64,000 nucleotides of DNA, taken from NCBI GenBank assembly GCA_965601975.1, contig OZ271856.1, positions 2,170,001-2,234,000 of the forward strand, written 5' to 3'. The position numbers and the translations under genes are program-made. Below, piece by piece: positions 35,404 to 43,563 of the stretch. Under the pieces are notes generated by a model. It was given only the letters and a program-made list of their open reading frames with translations. It did not search any database and was not told the origin of the DNA. The stretch's first letter is position 1; every line of letters begins with the position of its first letter. Origin of the DNA: JANQIO01 sp965601975 (GTDB lineage: Bacteria > Pseudomonadota > Gammaproteobacteria > Pseudomonadales > Halieaceae).

Positions 35404-35495
35404 TGCGAACTTATCGACAAGCGAGTCGTTCGCAATCCCTGGCGAAACCGACGAGCGGCCCCGCCAAAGCTCGCGGTGCGACGCAGGCCGCACCG
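35404..35495 (-). other. Hairpins in the pufC-pufB intercistronic gap
   Basis: The 161-bp gap between pufC and pufB contains two perfect 7-bp stems: TGCGAAC (35404-35410) with GTTCGCA (35428-35434), and CGGTGCG (35474-35480) with CGCACCG (35489-35495). No convincing sigma70 promoter or PpsR site is seen; TTGCGA-N16-TAAGTT on the minus strand is weak and overlaps the first hairpin. In Rhodobacter, intercistronic hairpins in puf mRNA set the segment stabilities that give excess antenna protein; a similar role is inferred here. Confidence 0.55.
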
Positions 35496-35500
35496 ATCAT

Positions 35501-36538
35501 TCAGTCTTCGAACAGCTTCAGTGCCTCAGCGGCGTCGCTGAGCTCTGAAAGGTTCGGGTAGTGCTTCAACATTTCCGCGCCGTACAGGGGCTTGTAGGCG
35601 CCCTGGTGGCAGGTCGCGCAGTACACCTTGAGCGCGTCTCCCTGCGGGCCCTTGCGATGCTCCGGCAGCCACGGCGTGGTCGGTTCGATCCAGTCACTGT
35701 TGAGCTCGCGAACCATGCGGATGCCGTGCCAGGCGGTGACCTTGGCCGGCGAGGCCTGGTCCCACTGGTTGAAGGCCCGGCTGTTGTGGCAGTAGGTGCA
35801 GTTGACCCCCAGGCTGTCGGAGAAGTGCATCATCAGCGCATAGGTCCACTCCGCGTCCCGCAAATCCGTGGGGTGACCCTGGGGCAGGGCGGTATCCGCT
35901 TGGACACCGCCGATGTCACGCTCTCCCAGCAGCATCGGGGTGAAGGGGTCATAGGGCAGGGACGAGTAGGCGACCGAGGGTGAGGCGTAGTTCTGCGGCG
36001 TCTGGCCGACTGCCCCGGTGGCGCGGGCAGGTCCTGGGTCCGCCGCCCAAACGTTCTGCGGGATATTGTTGCCGCGGTGGCAGGTGTAGCAGGTGACGCC
36101 GACATTGCCGACATGGGATTGCCAGGCCTCGTTGGTGCGCTGGGTCATGGCGATCATCGCCCGCGCGACTTTCTTCTGGTACATGCTGTCGTCCGCAAGA
36201 TTCTGCGGGTTGTGGCAGTAGTTGCAGCCCTGCTCGGGGGATACCCATTCGGTGATCGCCGCCATCAGGCGGGTGAACTCACCGATGCTGAGGTCACCCA
36301 GCACCTGCACGTTCTGGTAGATGTCCCCGGCCTTGGGTCCCACCGCCGGCACCGGCGGCGCCGGCTCAGGCGGCTGGTTGGCCAGCAGCTTCTCGTTGAG
36401 TTCATTCTCATTGATGACCAGCTCCATGCCGGTGCCGCGATAGCCGCGCTGCACCTCGGTCTTCGAGGAGAGCTCGCACCCACTCAGTACCAGCAGACCC
36501 GCCAGGGTGGACACTGCAACCTGAAGTACGGTTTTCAT
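35501..36538 (-). CDS. pufC: Reaction-centre tetraheme cytochrome c subunit
   Basis: The 345-residue protein has a lipoprotein signal (LLVLSGC, Cys21) and four CxxCH heme-binding motifs: CNYCH, CYTCH, CTYCH and CATCH. It reduces the photo-oxidised special pair from the periplasmic side. The ATG at 36538 overlaps the pufM stop by four bases (ATGA); upstream in-frame starts would lie inside pufM and lack a signal peptide. A Pro-rich stretch (PPEPAPPVPAVGP) follows the N-terminal anchor. Confidence 0.97.
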   Translation of the reverse strand: MKTVLQVAVSTLAGLLVLSGCELSSKTEVQRGYRGTGMELVINENELNEKLLANQPPEPAPPVPAVGPKAGDIYQNVQVLGDLSIGEFTRLMAAITEWVSPEQGCNYCHNPQNLADDSMYQKKVARAMIAMTQRTNEAWQSHVGNVGVTCYTCHRGNNIPQNVWAADPGPARATGAVGQTPQNYASPSVAYSSLPYDPFTPMLLGERDIGGVQADTALPQGHPTDLRDAEWTYALMMHFSDSLGVNCTYCHNSRAFNQWDQASPAKVTAWHGIRMVRELNSDWIEPTTPWLPEHRKGPQGDALKVYCATCHQGAYKPLYGAEMLKHYPNLSELSDAAEALKLFED

Positions 36539-37512
36539 TGGCCTGCTCCTGTCATCAGTGCGGGATCCGTGGGTGGCACTGCCTCCAGCGGTGGGTAGGC
36601 CGGTGCAACACCGTGCTTGACCGCCCACAGGTACCAGTTGTCGACGACGGTGCCCGTGAGGAGGATGCCGATGCCGCCGGTGATCACGGTGAGGACTGCG
36701 AACCACCAGGCCCAGCGGTGAATGGATTCCATGGAGGCGTTGAAGCCCATGGTCCAGCGCCAGAACAGGGCGGCGCGCTCCGAGGCGGTACCGCGGTCGG
36801 TGATCTGGTCGATCTCCCGGTCGCCGCCGAAGCGGCTGACTGCCAGGATGGTGGCGCCGTGCATCGCAAACAGCAGGGTGGAGCCGTACAGGAACGCGAT
36901 CGACAGCATGTGGAACGGGTTGTAGAACAGGTTGCCGTAGCGCAGCGAGAATGCCGCGGTCCAGTCCAGGTGCGGGAATATGCCGAAGGGCACCGCCTCA
37001 CTCCAGCTGCCCATGCAGATGGGGCGGATGAAGCCCAGCACCAGGTACAGCCAGATCGCCGCGGCGAAGGCCCAGGTCATGTGTTGGCCCATGCCCAGCG
37101 CCTTGTTGCGGTTGTAGGTGCGCACCAGCCACAGCAGGATCGCCGCCGTCAGGAAGAAGCCCGCCATCAACCACCAGCCACCGTCATTGAGAGGCGGTAT
37201 GCCGAGCCCGTACTTGGCGGGCGGCGGTTCCAGGGCCAGCCAGAACAACTGGCGAACGAACTGGACCGGGTCCCAGTTCACTGAAGCCCACATGTTCAGG
37301 CCGATGATCTCGATGGCGATAAAGCCGCAGATGAGGGACATTACCCCGGTGGGGCCCAGGTAGATCGGGCCGATCTGGGCATCGCCGAACTTCCCGGCCC
37401 AGTAATTCTCGAAGCCCTTGCCGGTGCGCCACATCTCCTCGTCGCCGATCGGCACACCGGGATAGATGGGGGCGTTGACCTGGACGCGCGTGAATATGTT
37501 CTGGTATTCCAT
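36535..37512 (-). CDS. pufM: Photosynthetic reaction centre M subunit
   Basis: The 325-residue subunit opens with MEYQNIFTRVQVNAPIYPG and has five membrane helices. Histidines for the special pair and the non-heme iron lie in the conserved segments HMLSIAFLYGSTLLFAMHGATIL and HRWAWWFAVLT. It is preceded by pufL with a 12-bp gap and coupled to pufC. Confidence 0.98.
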   Translation of the reverse strand: MEYQNIFTRVQVNAPIYPGVPIGDEEMWRTGKGFENYWAGKFGDAQIGPIYLGPTGVMSLICGFIAIEIIGLNMWASVNWDPVQFVRQLFWLALEPPPAKYGLGIPPLNDGGWWLMAGFFLTAAILLWLVRTYNRNKALGMGQHMTWAFAAAIWLYLVLGFIRPICMGSWSEAVPFGIFPHLDWTAAFSLRYGNLFYNPFHMLSIAFLYGSTLLFAMHGATILAVSRFGGDREIDQITDRGTASERAALFWRWTMGFNASMESIHRWAWWFAVLTVITGGIGILLTGTVVDNWYLWAVKHGVAPAYPPLEAVPPTDPALMTGAGQ

Positions 37513-37524
37513 GTCGCTATCCCC

Positions 37525-38352
37525 TTATGAAGGCCAGATCGGCAGTTCGAGCCACCAGGTCCACCACTCCGGCCAGCCCTTGGTCCAGAATGGACCGCTG
37601 ATGATGATGCAGACGGCGCTCCAGAAGCCGGCGGACAGTGCCAGGAACAGGCCCAGGCGGTGAATGCCCAGGGCGCCGATGGAGTAGCCAATGTCATCCC
37701 GGAAGAACGTGTTTTCGTGCTCCGCTGTTTTCACCGGCTCCCCCTTGGCGGGATTGGTGACCGCCAGGATCAGCGAGCCGTGCATGGACAGGGCCAGCGT
37801 CGTGGTGAAGAAGAAGGTGATCGCCAGCATGTGTGCCGGGTTGTAGTGGAAGTGCAGGTACTGGTAGCCGACGTTCGACACCCAGTCGAGGTGGCTGAGG
37901 ATGCCGTAGGGGAAACCGTGTCCCCAGGCGCCCAGCAGCAGCGGGCGGAATACCACCAGGGTGACGTAGGCGAAGATCGCCACGGCGAACGCGAAAGGTA
38001 CATGCAGGCCCATACCCAGTTTCCGTGAGATCTCCACCTCTCTCAGGGCCCAGGATGAAAATGCCCCGATGGCGCAGATCGTGATGATCTGCCACAGCCC
38101 GCCTTCCATCAGCGGCGCCAGGCCCAGGCCGTATTTCAGGTCTGGCGGCGCGATATTGATCTGCCAGATGTTCCAGGTCGGCCCCTGGGAGGCTCCGTAT
38201 AGGATCAGTGCCGTGCCCAGCACCGCGAAGAATATGGTCGTTACACCGAAGAAACCGACGTAGAACGGCCCTATCCAGAAGTCGAACAGGTCGCCGCCCA
38301 GTAGCGTGCCGCCCCTGACTCGATACTTCTTCTCAAAACTCAGCATCGTCAT
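37525..38352 (-). CDS. pufL: Photosynthetic reaction centre L subunit
   Basis: The 275-residue subunit opens with LSFEKKYRVRGGTLLGGDLFDFWIGPFYVGFFG and has five membrane helices, with the conserved HMLAITFFFTTTLALSMHGSLIL. Two adjacent ATGs exist (38352 and 38346); the first is better spaced from AGGGG. PufL follows pufQ by 23 bp; there is no LH1 gene pair before it, unlike the common pufBALM order. Confidence 0.98.
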   Translation of the reverse strand: MTMLSFEKKYRVRGGTLLGGDLFDFWIGPFYVGFFGVTTIFFAVLGTALILYGASQGPTWNIWQINIAPPDLKYGLGLAPLMEGGLWQIITICAIGAFSSWALREVEISRKLGMGLHVPFAFAVAIFAYVTLVVFRPLLLGAWGHGFPYGILSHLDWVSNVGYQYLHFHYNPAHMLAITFFFTTTLALSMHGSLILAVTNPAKGEPVKTAEHENTFFRDDIGYSIGALGIHRLGLFLALSAGFWSAVCIIISGPFWTKGWPEWWTWWLELPIWPS

Positions 38353-38375
38353 AGCGATGTCCCCTCAGGTTTGAC

Positions 38376-38609
38376 CTAGCCCATAAACACGCAGGGGATA
38401 ACGATGGCGGCGGCGCGGCGCGCCTCGACATAGATACCCTCGCTCTCATCGGAGAAAGCAGCCAGCGGCCGCCATGATCTCGGCAGCAATCTGCTCGCCG
38501 CCGCAATCGGCAGGAACAGCAGCATGGTGACAGCCAGTAACAAGCGGTACTGCGTGGTCTCTCGCTTTCCGTGTGCGGTATGCATCACGTGAGGTTTGCC
38601 GTTGTTCAT
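38376..38609 (-). CDS. pufQ: PufQ-like protein
   Basis: The 77-residue protein has one hydrophobic helix (YRLLLAVTMLLFLPIAAASRLLP, about residues 21-43) and ends VEARRAAAIVIPCVFMG. The pattern Tyr-Arg-Leu before the helix, Arg-Leu-Leu-Pro after it and the closing Glu-Ala-Arg run match PufQ, which links bacteriochlorophyll production to complex assembly. Its position between bchZ and the reaction-centre genes is also that of pufQ. GGAGGTCGGGG precedes the ATG. Divergent short proteins make the assignment less than certain. Confidence 0.82.
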   Translation of the reverse strand: MNNGKPHVMHTAHGKRETTQYRLLLAVTMLLFLPIAAASRLLPRSWRPLAAFSDESEGIYVEARRAAAIVIPCVFMG

Positions 38610-38630
38610 TCCCCGACCTCCATAATTTTC

Positions 38631-40070
38631 TTATGCGTATCCCGCGGTCACCGCGTCTTGTGCCTGTTCCAGGTGTGACACGGTGACCTGTTCCGCGCCG
38701 CTGCCCCGTGCGCTGCTCTCGGCAGCGTCACGCAGCCGCTTGGCGGCGGAAATTCGTACCAGTACCGGCTGCGCATTGACCAACTCGTCCAGCGCGGCCT
38801 GCGCATCGCTGGCCCAGTCGATGCTGAGCCTTGAAGGTGTCGCGACGGCCTTGTCCAGCTCCGTCCCCAGGGGGAGGATGTTGAACAGCGCGTCGAACAG
38901 CCCGTTGCAGACCTCCTGCACGAGGTAGCAGGCGCCTGCATAACCCATGTACGGCGTGCCGGTGTGGCGCCTGATCAGCGTCCCCGGGTAGGAGGCCGGC
39001 AGATATATGGCCTGGGCCCCAGCCTCGGCCAGGTACATGCGTTCGTTGTAGCTGCCGAACAGCACCAGCGGTGTTTCCTCATGGACCAGCCTGCGCACCT
39101 CGGCGTTGTCCGGTTTGACGCCGGCGCTGCGGCCCACAGCAAACTTGCACGGCAGTCCCAGCTCTTCCTCGAGGAAGTAGCGGACTCCGCGGGTGTAGGT
39201 TTCGTTGGCGACGATGCCGAAGCTGGCAGTGCCGAAGAAGTCCTGGGTAACCGAGCGCCACAGGTCCCAGATCGGCTTGATGGTGGTGTGCTTCTCGCGC
39301 TCGATGAAAGGCTGCGGGTCAAGCTCCAGCATCTCGCCCAGTTTTTCCAGGAAGGCGGTGGTGCTGTGCAGGCCGATCGGTGCCTGCAGGTAGGGGCGGT
39401 CGAGATCCTCGCACAGCAGCCGGCCGAACTCGCGGTACATGCAGACGTTGACGTCCGCGTCTGCCAGTTTGGGAATGTCCTTGATGTCACAGCCCAGCGG
39501 GAATACCAGGTTGATCTCTGCGCCGATGCCTTCGATCAGGCGGCGTATCTCCGCCAGGTCCGACCAGGTGTTGAAGTAGCCGTAGATGGGGCCGATGATG
39601 TTGACCCGCGGCTTTTCGCCTTCCTTGCGCTTGCGGGCCTTGGGCTTTTTCGGGCCGAAGCGGCTCCACAGCCAGTTCATCGCCCGGTCGGCGCTCTGCC
39701 ATTGGTCCTCGTCGATGGTGCGGGGGAGAAAGCGCTCGATACCGGTGCCCTCCGGCGTGACGCCGCCGCCAATCATCTCGGCGATGGAGCCGGTCACCAC
39801 CACGCTGGGCTTGTCCGGGTCCAGGGTCTGGTGCGCGCGCCGCAAGGCACCCTCGGTGCCGTGCTGGCCCAGCTCTTCCTCAGCGAGGCCGGTGACTACA
39901 ATGGGCAGTTCGTGTGGGGGCAGGGCGTCGGTGTAGTGCAGCACCGAGGTGACCGGCAGGTTTTCGCAGCCCACGGGTCCGTCGATGATCACCTGCAGCC
40001 CCTTGACCGCCGTAAACACGTAGACGGAGCCCCAGTAGCCTCCCGCGCGATCGTGGTCCAGCACCAGCAT
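38631..40070 (-). CDS. bchZ: Chlorophyllide a reductase subunit Z
   Basis: The 479-residue BchZ, with BchY, forms the catalytic part of the nitrogenase-like enzyme that reduces ring B of chlorophyllide a. MLVLDHDRAGGYWGSVYVFTAVKGLQVIIDGPVGCENLPVTSVLHYTDALPPHE is a diagnostic N-terminus with a cluster cysteine. The ATG at 40070 overlaps the bchY stop by one base (TGATG). pufQ follows after 21 bp, joining pigment and structural genes in one superoperon. Confidence 0.96.
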   Translation of the reverse strand: MLVLDHDRAGGYWGSVYVFTAVKGLQVIIDGPVGCENLPVTSVLHYTDALPPHELPIVVTGLAEEELGQHGTEGALRRAHQTLDPDKPSVVVTGSIAEMIGGGVTPEGTGIERFLPRTIDEDQWQSADRAMNWLWSRFGPKKPKARKRKEGEKPRVNIIGPIYGYFNTWSDLAEIRRLIEGIGAEINLVFPLGCDIKDIPKLADADVNVCMYREFGRLLCEDLDRPYLQAPIGLHSTTAFLEKLGEMLELDPQPFIEREKHTTIKPIWDLWRSVTQDFFGTASFGIVANETYTRGVRYFLEEELGLPCKFAVGRSAGVKPDNAEVRRLVHEETPLVLFGSYNERMYLAEAGAQAIYLPASYPGTLIRRHTGTPYMGYAGACYLVQEVCNGLFDALFNILPLGTELDKAVATPSRLSIDWASDAQAALDELVNAQPVLVRISAAKRLRDAAESSARGSGAEQVTVSHLEQAQDAVTAGYA

Positions 40071-41524
40071 CAGCCGTTTACCCCCGTGTAGATTCCGCTG
40101 TTCTCGCCTTCGCCCACCCCGGCGAAGAACGATTCCATCGCCGCGAAGCGCTCGCGGTTGGCCAGCGCCGCATTGATGACCTGGGCCAGTGAGCCCGGCC
40201 CGGCGGGCCCCATCAGTGGGCGCGCCGAAATCAGGTTGGTGAAGTACAGGGAGGGGATGGCCTTCTCCTTGGCCGCCTGCACCACCGGTGTGGTGCCGAT
40301 GGCGAGGTCGGGCTGGTATTCCTCCATGGCCGCCAGGTCCTGTTCCAGTGAGGCCCGGAATACGACCTGTACGCCGCGATCCTCGAGCCACTCCCGGTCT
40401 GCAGCGGACCAGCGTGTTTTCGGGCAGGCGCTGCCCACGTAGCGCACGTCGGCGCCGCACTCCACCAGCAGTCTTGCGACCAGCAGTTCCGAACCCTCGT
40501 AGCCTGACAGGGTGATCCTGCCGTCGATGGGGCTGCCGGCGAGGGCGCCCTGAATAGCCGGTAGCGCCGCGTCGCGGGCGGCACTGAGTTTGCTGTCTTC
40601 CAGTCCAAGTGTCCTGGCCACCGATTCCAGCCAGGCCTCGGTGCCGCTGAAGCCGACCGGTGCAGAACCCACGGCCGGTCGTCCGGCGGCGGCGAACTGG
40701 CGGTGACAGTCGGTGTAAAAAGGGTGGATCATGGCAGCAACGGCGCAGTCCAACGCCGCATAAAGCTCCCGCCACTCGCGGGTTGGCACACTCGGACCGG
40801 CTGCTATTCCGAGGGGTTCGAGCAACCGACCTATGCTAACCGCATCCACCGGAAACATTTCGCCGACCAGGGCGACCGAGGGCAGTTCACTACGGCCCCC
40901 GGTGGGCTCCGCGACCGGACCGCTTTCGGCCTCGGTGCGCGCGTAGCGCAGCATGGCGCCGGCGAGGATATCCTTGGCCTCTGCATGGGTGGGCACGCCG
41001 AATCCCGGCACGTCGATGCCGATGACCCGCACGCCGTTGATGGTGTCCGGTAGCAGGTCCAGCGGCACACCGGAAGCGGTGGGCACGCAGAGGTTGATGA
41101 TCACGACGGCGTCGTTCTGGGCGGGGTCGCAGAGTTTTTCCACGGCCTCCCTGATATCCTCGAACAGCTTGCCGGTGACCAGCGTTTCTGAATCGAAGGG
41201 CACATAGCCCACGGTGCGCCGCGCACCGTAAAAGTGAGAGGTAAAGGTGAGTCCGTAAACGCAGCAGGCAGAACCGCTCAACACGGTGGCGGTGCGCCGC
41301 ATGCGCAGGCCCACGCGCAGGGAGCCGAAAGCGGGACACATGCTCTGGGGCTGGTCGTGGGGCCCAATGGGGTAGTCCTCGGCATACTTTTCAAGGACCG
41401 CCTTTTTACCGGAGTCGACCGCTTCTGCCGCCAGCTTCTCCTTGCCGTTGTGACAGCCGCTGGCGTTGCCGCTCACCTCGGTGACCGGTATGCGCTCGCC
41501 GGGGGGGTCGTCATACGGTGTCAT
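40070..41524 (-). CDS. bchY: Chlorophyllide a reductase subunit Y
   Basis: The 484-residue protein carries cysteines in QSMCPAFGSLR, SGSACCVYGL and NLCVPTASG that fit the [4Fe-4S] cluster shared with BchZ. The family motif HPFYTDCHRQFAAAGRPAVGSAPVGFSGTE lies in the middle. The ATG at 41524 lies 14 bp inside the end of bchX. Confidence 0.96.
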   Translation of the reverse strand: MTPYDDPPGERIPVTEVSGNASGCHNGKEKLAAEAVDSGKKAVLEKYAEDYPIGPHDQPQSMCPAFGSLRVGLRMRRTATVLSGSACCVYGLTFTSHFYGARRTVGYVPFDSETLVTGKLFEDIREAVEKLCDPAQNDAVVIINLCVPTASGVPLDLLPDTINGVRVIGIDVPGFGVPTHAEAKDILAGAMLRYARTEAESGPVAEPTGGRSELPSVALVGEMFPVDAVSIGRLLEPLGIAAGPSVPTREWRELYAALDCAVAAMIHPFYTDCHRQFAAAGRPAVGSAPVGFSGTEAWLESVARTLGLEDSKLSAARDAALPAIQGALAGSPIDGRITLSGYEGSELLVARLLVECGADVRYVGSACPKTRWSAADREWLEDRGVQVVFRASLEQDLAAMEEYQPDLAIGTTPVVQAAKEKAIPSLYFTNLISARPLMGPAGPGSLAQVINAALANRERFAAMESFFAGVGEGENSGIYTGVNG

Positions 41525-42491
41525 AAATGACCTCGAGGGATTCCTTCGCCAGGGTGTTGGCGCCGCACATGTCTTCCAGCGTGGCGGGTTGCAGCACCAC
41601 GTCGCGTCCGACCTCCTCGCCGTTGAACAGGTCGAGCAGTCCGTCCTGGCTCAGCGGGGCAGGCTGGTGCGGCGGTGCCTCCGCGACGTTGGTGGCCAGT
41701 TCGCTGAACAGCGGTCCCCATTCACCGTCGGGATAGCCGATGATTTCGTAGTTGGCGCTTTTGCGGCGGATCTGGTCGTTGGCGGGGATGGCCGCCAGTT
41801 CGGGGATGCCCACCGCCTTGCAGAAGGCCTGGGCCTCGCCGGTGCCGTCGTCCTTGTTGGTGACCATGCCGGCCACGCCGACATTGCCCCCGAGGCGGCG
41901 GAAGTATTCGACGGCGGAACAGACGTTGTTGGCCACGTAGAGGGACTGCAGGTCGTTCGACGCCACCACGATCACCTTCTGGCACATGTCGCGGGCGATC
42001 GGCAGGCCGAAGCCGCCGCAGACCACGTCGCCCAGGAAGTCCAGCAGCACGTAGTCGAAATCCCAGTCGTGAAAGCCGAGCTTTTCCAGGGTCTCGAAGC
42101 CGTGGATGATGCCGCGGCCGCCGCAGCCGCGACCCACTTCCGGGCCACCGAGCTCCATCGCGTAGACGCCGTCGCGCTTGAAGCAGACGTCGCCGATGCT
42201 GACCTGCTCGCCGGCTTCCTTCTTCGCCGAAGCCGTCTGGATGATGGTGGGGCAGGCCTTGCCGCCGAAGAGCAGCGAGGTGGTGTCACTTTTCGGATCG
42301 CAGCCGATCAGCAGTACCTTCTTGCCCTGCTGGGCCATCATGTAGGAGAGATTGGCAAGCGTGAAGCTCTTGCCGATGCCGCCCTTGCCGTAGATGGCGA
42401 TGATCTGTGTCTTCGGTGCCGGCCCGTTGGAACTGGCGATCGTCGCGTCTTCGTGTCCAGGCACAAACTCGTTTACCGGGGGCGTTCCCAT
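41511..42491 (-). CDS. bchX: Chlorophyllide a reductase iron protein
   Basis: The 326-residue protein is the ATP-dependent reductase of BchYZ. Its P-loop YGKGGIGKSF is at about residue 34-43 and the cluster cysteines are in GRGCGGRG and DVVCGGF. The ATG at 42491 overlaps the bchC stop by one base; longer in-frame versions would run through bchC and are not needed. Confidence 0.96.
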   Translation of the reverse strand: MGTPPVNEFVPGHEDATIASSNGPAPKTQIIAIYGKGGIGKSFTLANLSYMMAQQGKKVLLIGCDPKSDTTSLLFGGKACPTIIQTASAKKEAGEQVSIGDVCFKRDGVYAMELGGPEVGRGCGGRGIIHGFETLEKLGFHDWDFDYVLLDFLGDVVCGGFGLPIARDMCQKVIVVASNDLQSLYVANNVCSAVEYFRRLGGNVGVAGMVTNKDDGTGEAQAFCKAVGIPELAAIPANDQIRRKSANYEIIGYPDGEWGPLFSELATNVAEAPPHQPAPLSQDGLLDLFNGEEVGRDVVLQPATLEDMCGANTLAKESLEVIYDTV

Positions 42492-43438
42492 CAGTTCTGT
42501 CTCCAGTCGAGAATCATCTTCAGGCAGTCCGCCGATTCGAATGCGGTTTGGTAGGCGCTGTCGGCATTGTCCGGCTGCGCCCGGTGTGTGATCAGTCCGT
42601 CCAGTGAGAGGCGGTTGTCCTGGACCAGTTCCAGCACCGCGATCAGGTCCTGGGGCTGCCATTCCGCGGCGACGCTCATGCTGATTTCGCGGATAAACGC
42701 CTGCGGGAATTGGAAACTCAGGGGCTGGTCGTAGAAGCCCGCCAGCACGATATGGCCGCCGGGCGCGAGCCGGGTAATGAGGCTGTCGAGCAGGGCGCCG
42801 TCACCGCTGACATCGCAAATCAGTGTGTAGTCTCGGCGTGGATCGTCATCCGGGTCGACAACTGAATAGCCGTCTGCGCTAGCGCGCCGGGCCGGGTTGC
42901 GCTCCCAGACCACCAGGTCGTCGCCACCTAGCGCCGTCACTACCCTGGCAATGAGGCGTCCGAGTACGCCGTGACCGACGATCAACTGGGGCAGGCTATT
43001 GCCGCGCTGTGCGGCATGGTAGGCGGTGCCGGCCAGGGCCAGCAGGGTGGCTTCCTCGCCCAGATCATCGCCCAGTGCTATCACGCGTTCCGCCGGCACG
43101 ACCAGCTGTGAGCTGGCGCCACCGAACAGCCCGGCGACGTCTTCGAAGCCGCGGGAGCCGGGAACGAATACACGCTGGCCGACCTCGAGGCTGGAGCCTT
43201 CAAGGCAGTCGCGCACGCGGCCGACGGATTCATATCCGGGTACGAGGGGGTAAGAGAGACCGGGGAAGGGAGGCATGCGTCCCTGCCAGAGCAGGCGCTC
43301 GGTGCCGGTGCTGATGCCGCTCCACTCGATATCGACCACGCAGTCGCCGGCTGCCGGCGCCGCCAGATGGACGTCGCGGAGTGTCATATTGCCCGGCTGC
43401 TCAAAGACAACAGCCGAGGCTTTACGGGTGGTAGCCAC
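42491..43438 (-). CDS. bchC: 3-hydroxyethyl bacteriochlorophyllide a dehydrogenase
   Basis: The 315-residue medium-chain dehydrogenase-like protein oxidises the 3-hydroxyethyl group to acetyl. WSGISTGTERLLWQGRMPPFPGLSYPLVPGYESVGRV is typical of BchC. GTG at 43438 is chosen because GGGAG lies about six bases upstream and the length matches other BchC proteins; an upstream GTG at 43471 is less likely. It heads the bchCXYZ-pufQLMCBA superoperon. Confidence 0.94.
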   Translation of the reverse strand: MATTRKASAVVFEQPGNMTLRDVHLAAPAAGDCVVDIEWSGISTGTERLLWQGRMPPFPGLSYPLVPGYESVGRVRDCLEGSSLEVGQRVFVPGSRGFEDVAGLFGGASSQLVVPAERVIALGDDLGEEATLLALAGTAYHAAQRGNSLPQLIVGHGVLGRLIARVVTALGGDDLVVWERNPARRASADGYSVVDPDDDPRRDYTLICDVSGDGALLDSLITRLAPGGHIVLAGFYDQPLSFQFPQAFIREISMSVAAEWQPQDLIAVLELVQDNRLSLDGLITHRAQPDNADSAYQTAFESADCLKMILDWRQN

Positions 43439-43497
43439 AGCATCTCCCTGGAATGGCAATACCCCGCGCACTTGAGGCGAGGCCCATTCCGATAATG

Positions 43498-43541
43498 TGT
43501 AATTTATGCTTTACATGTTTATCTGTCAAATTAGATATACA
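43498..43541. promoter_or_regulatory. Paired PpsR sites and bchC promoter
   Basis: Two exact TGT-N12-ACA sites, TGTAATTTATGCTTTACA (43498-43515) and TGTCAAATTAGATATACA (43524-43541), are 8 bp apart. On the minus strand TTGACA (43529-43524), a 17-bp spacer and TAAATT (43506-43501) form the promoter. One operator covers the -35 and the other the -10, which reproduces the layout established for CrtJ at the bchC promoter of Rhodobacter capsulatus. The leader would be about 55 bases. Confidence 0.9.
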
Positions 43542-43563
43542 CTCGAATCGTCATGAAATCCTG

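Noticed and set aside
35340..35500. Separate strong promoter for pufBA
   Set aside because: The best match on the minus strand (TTGCGA-N16-TAAGTT) is weak and falls within a hairpin; no PpsR site is nearby.
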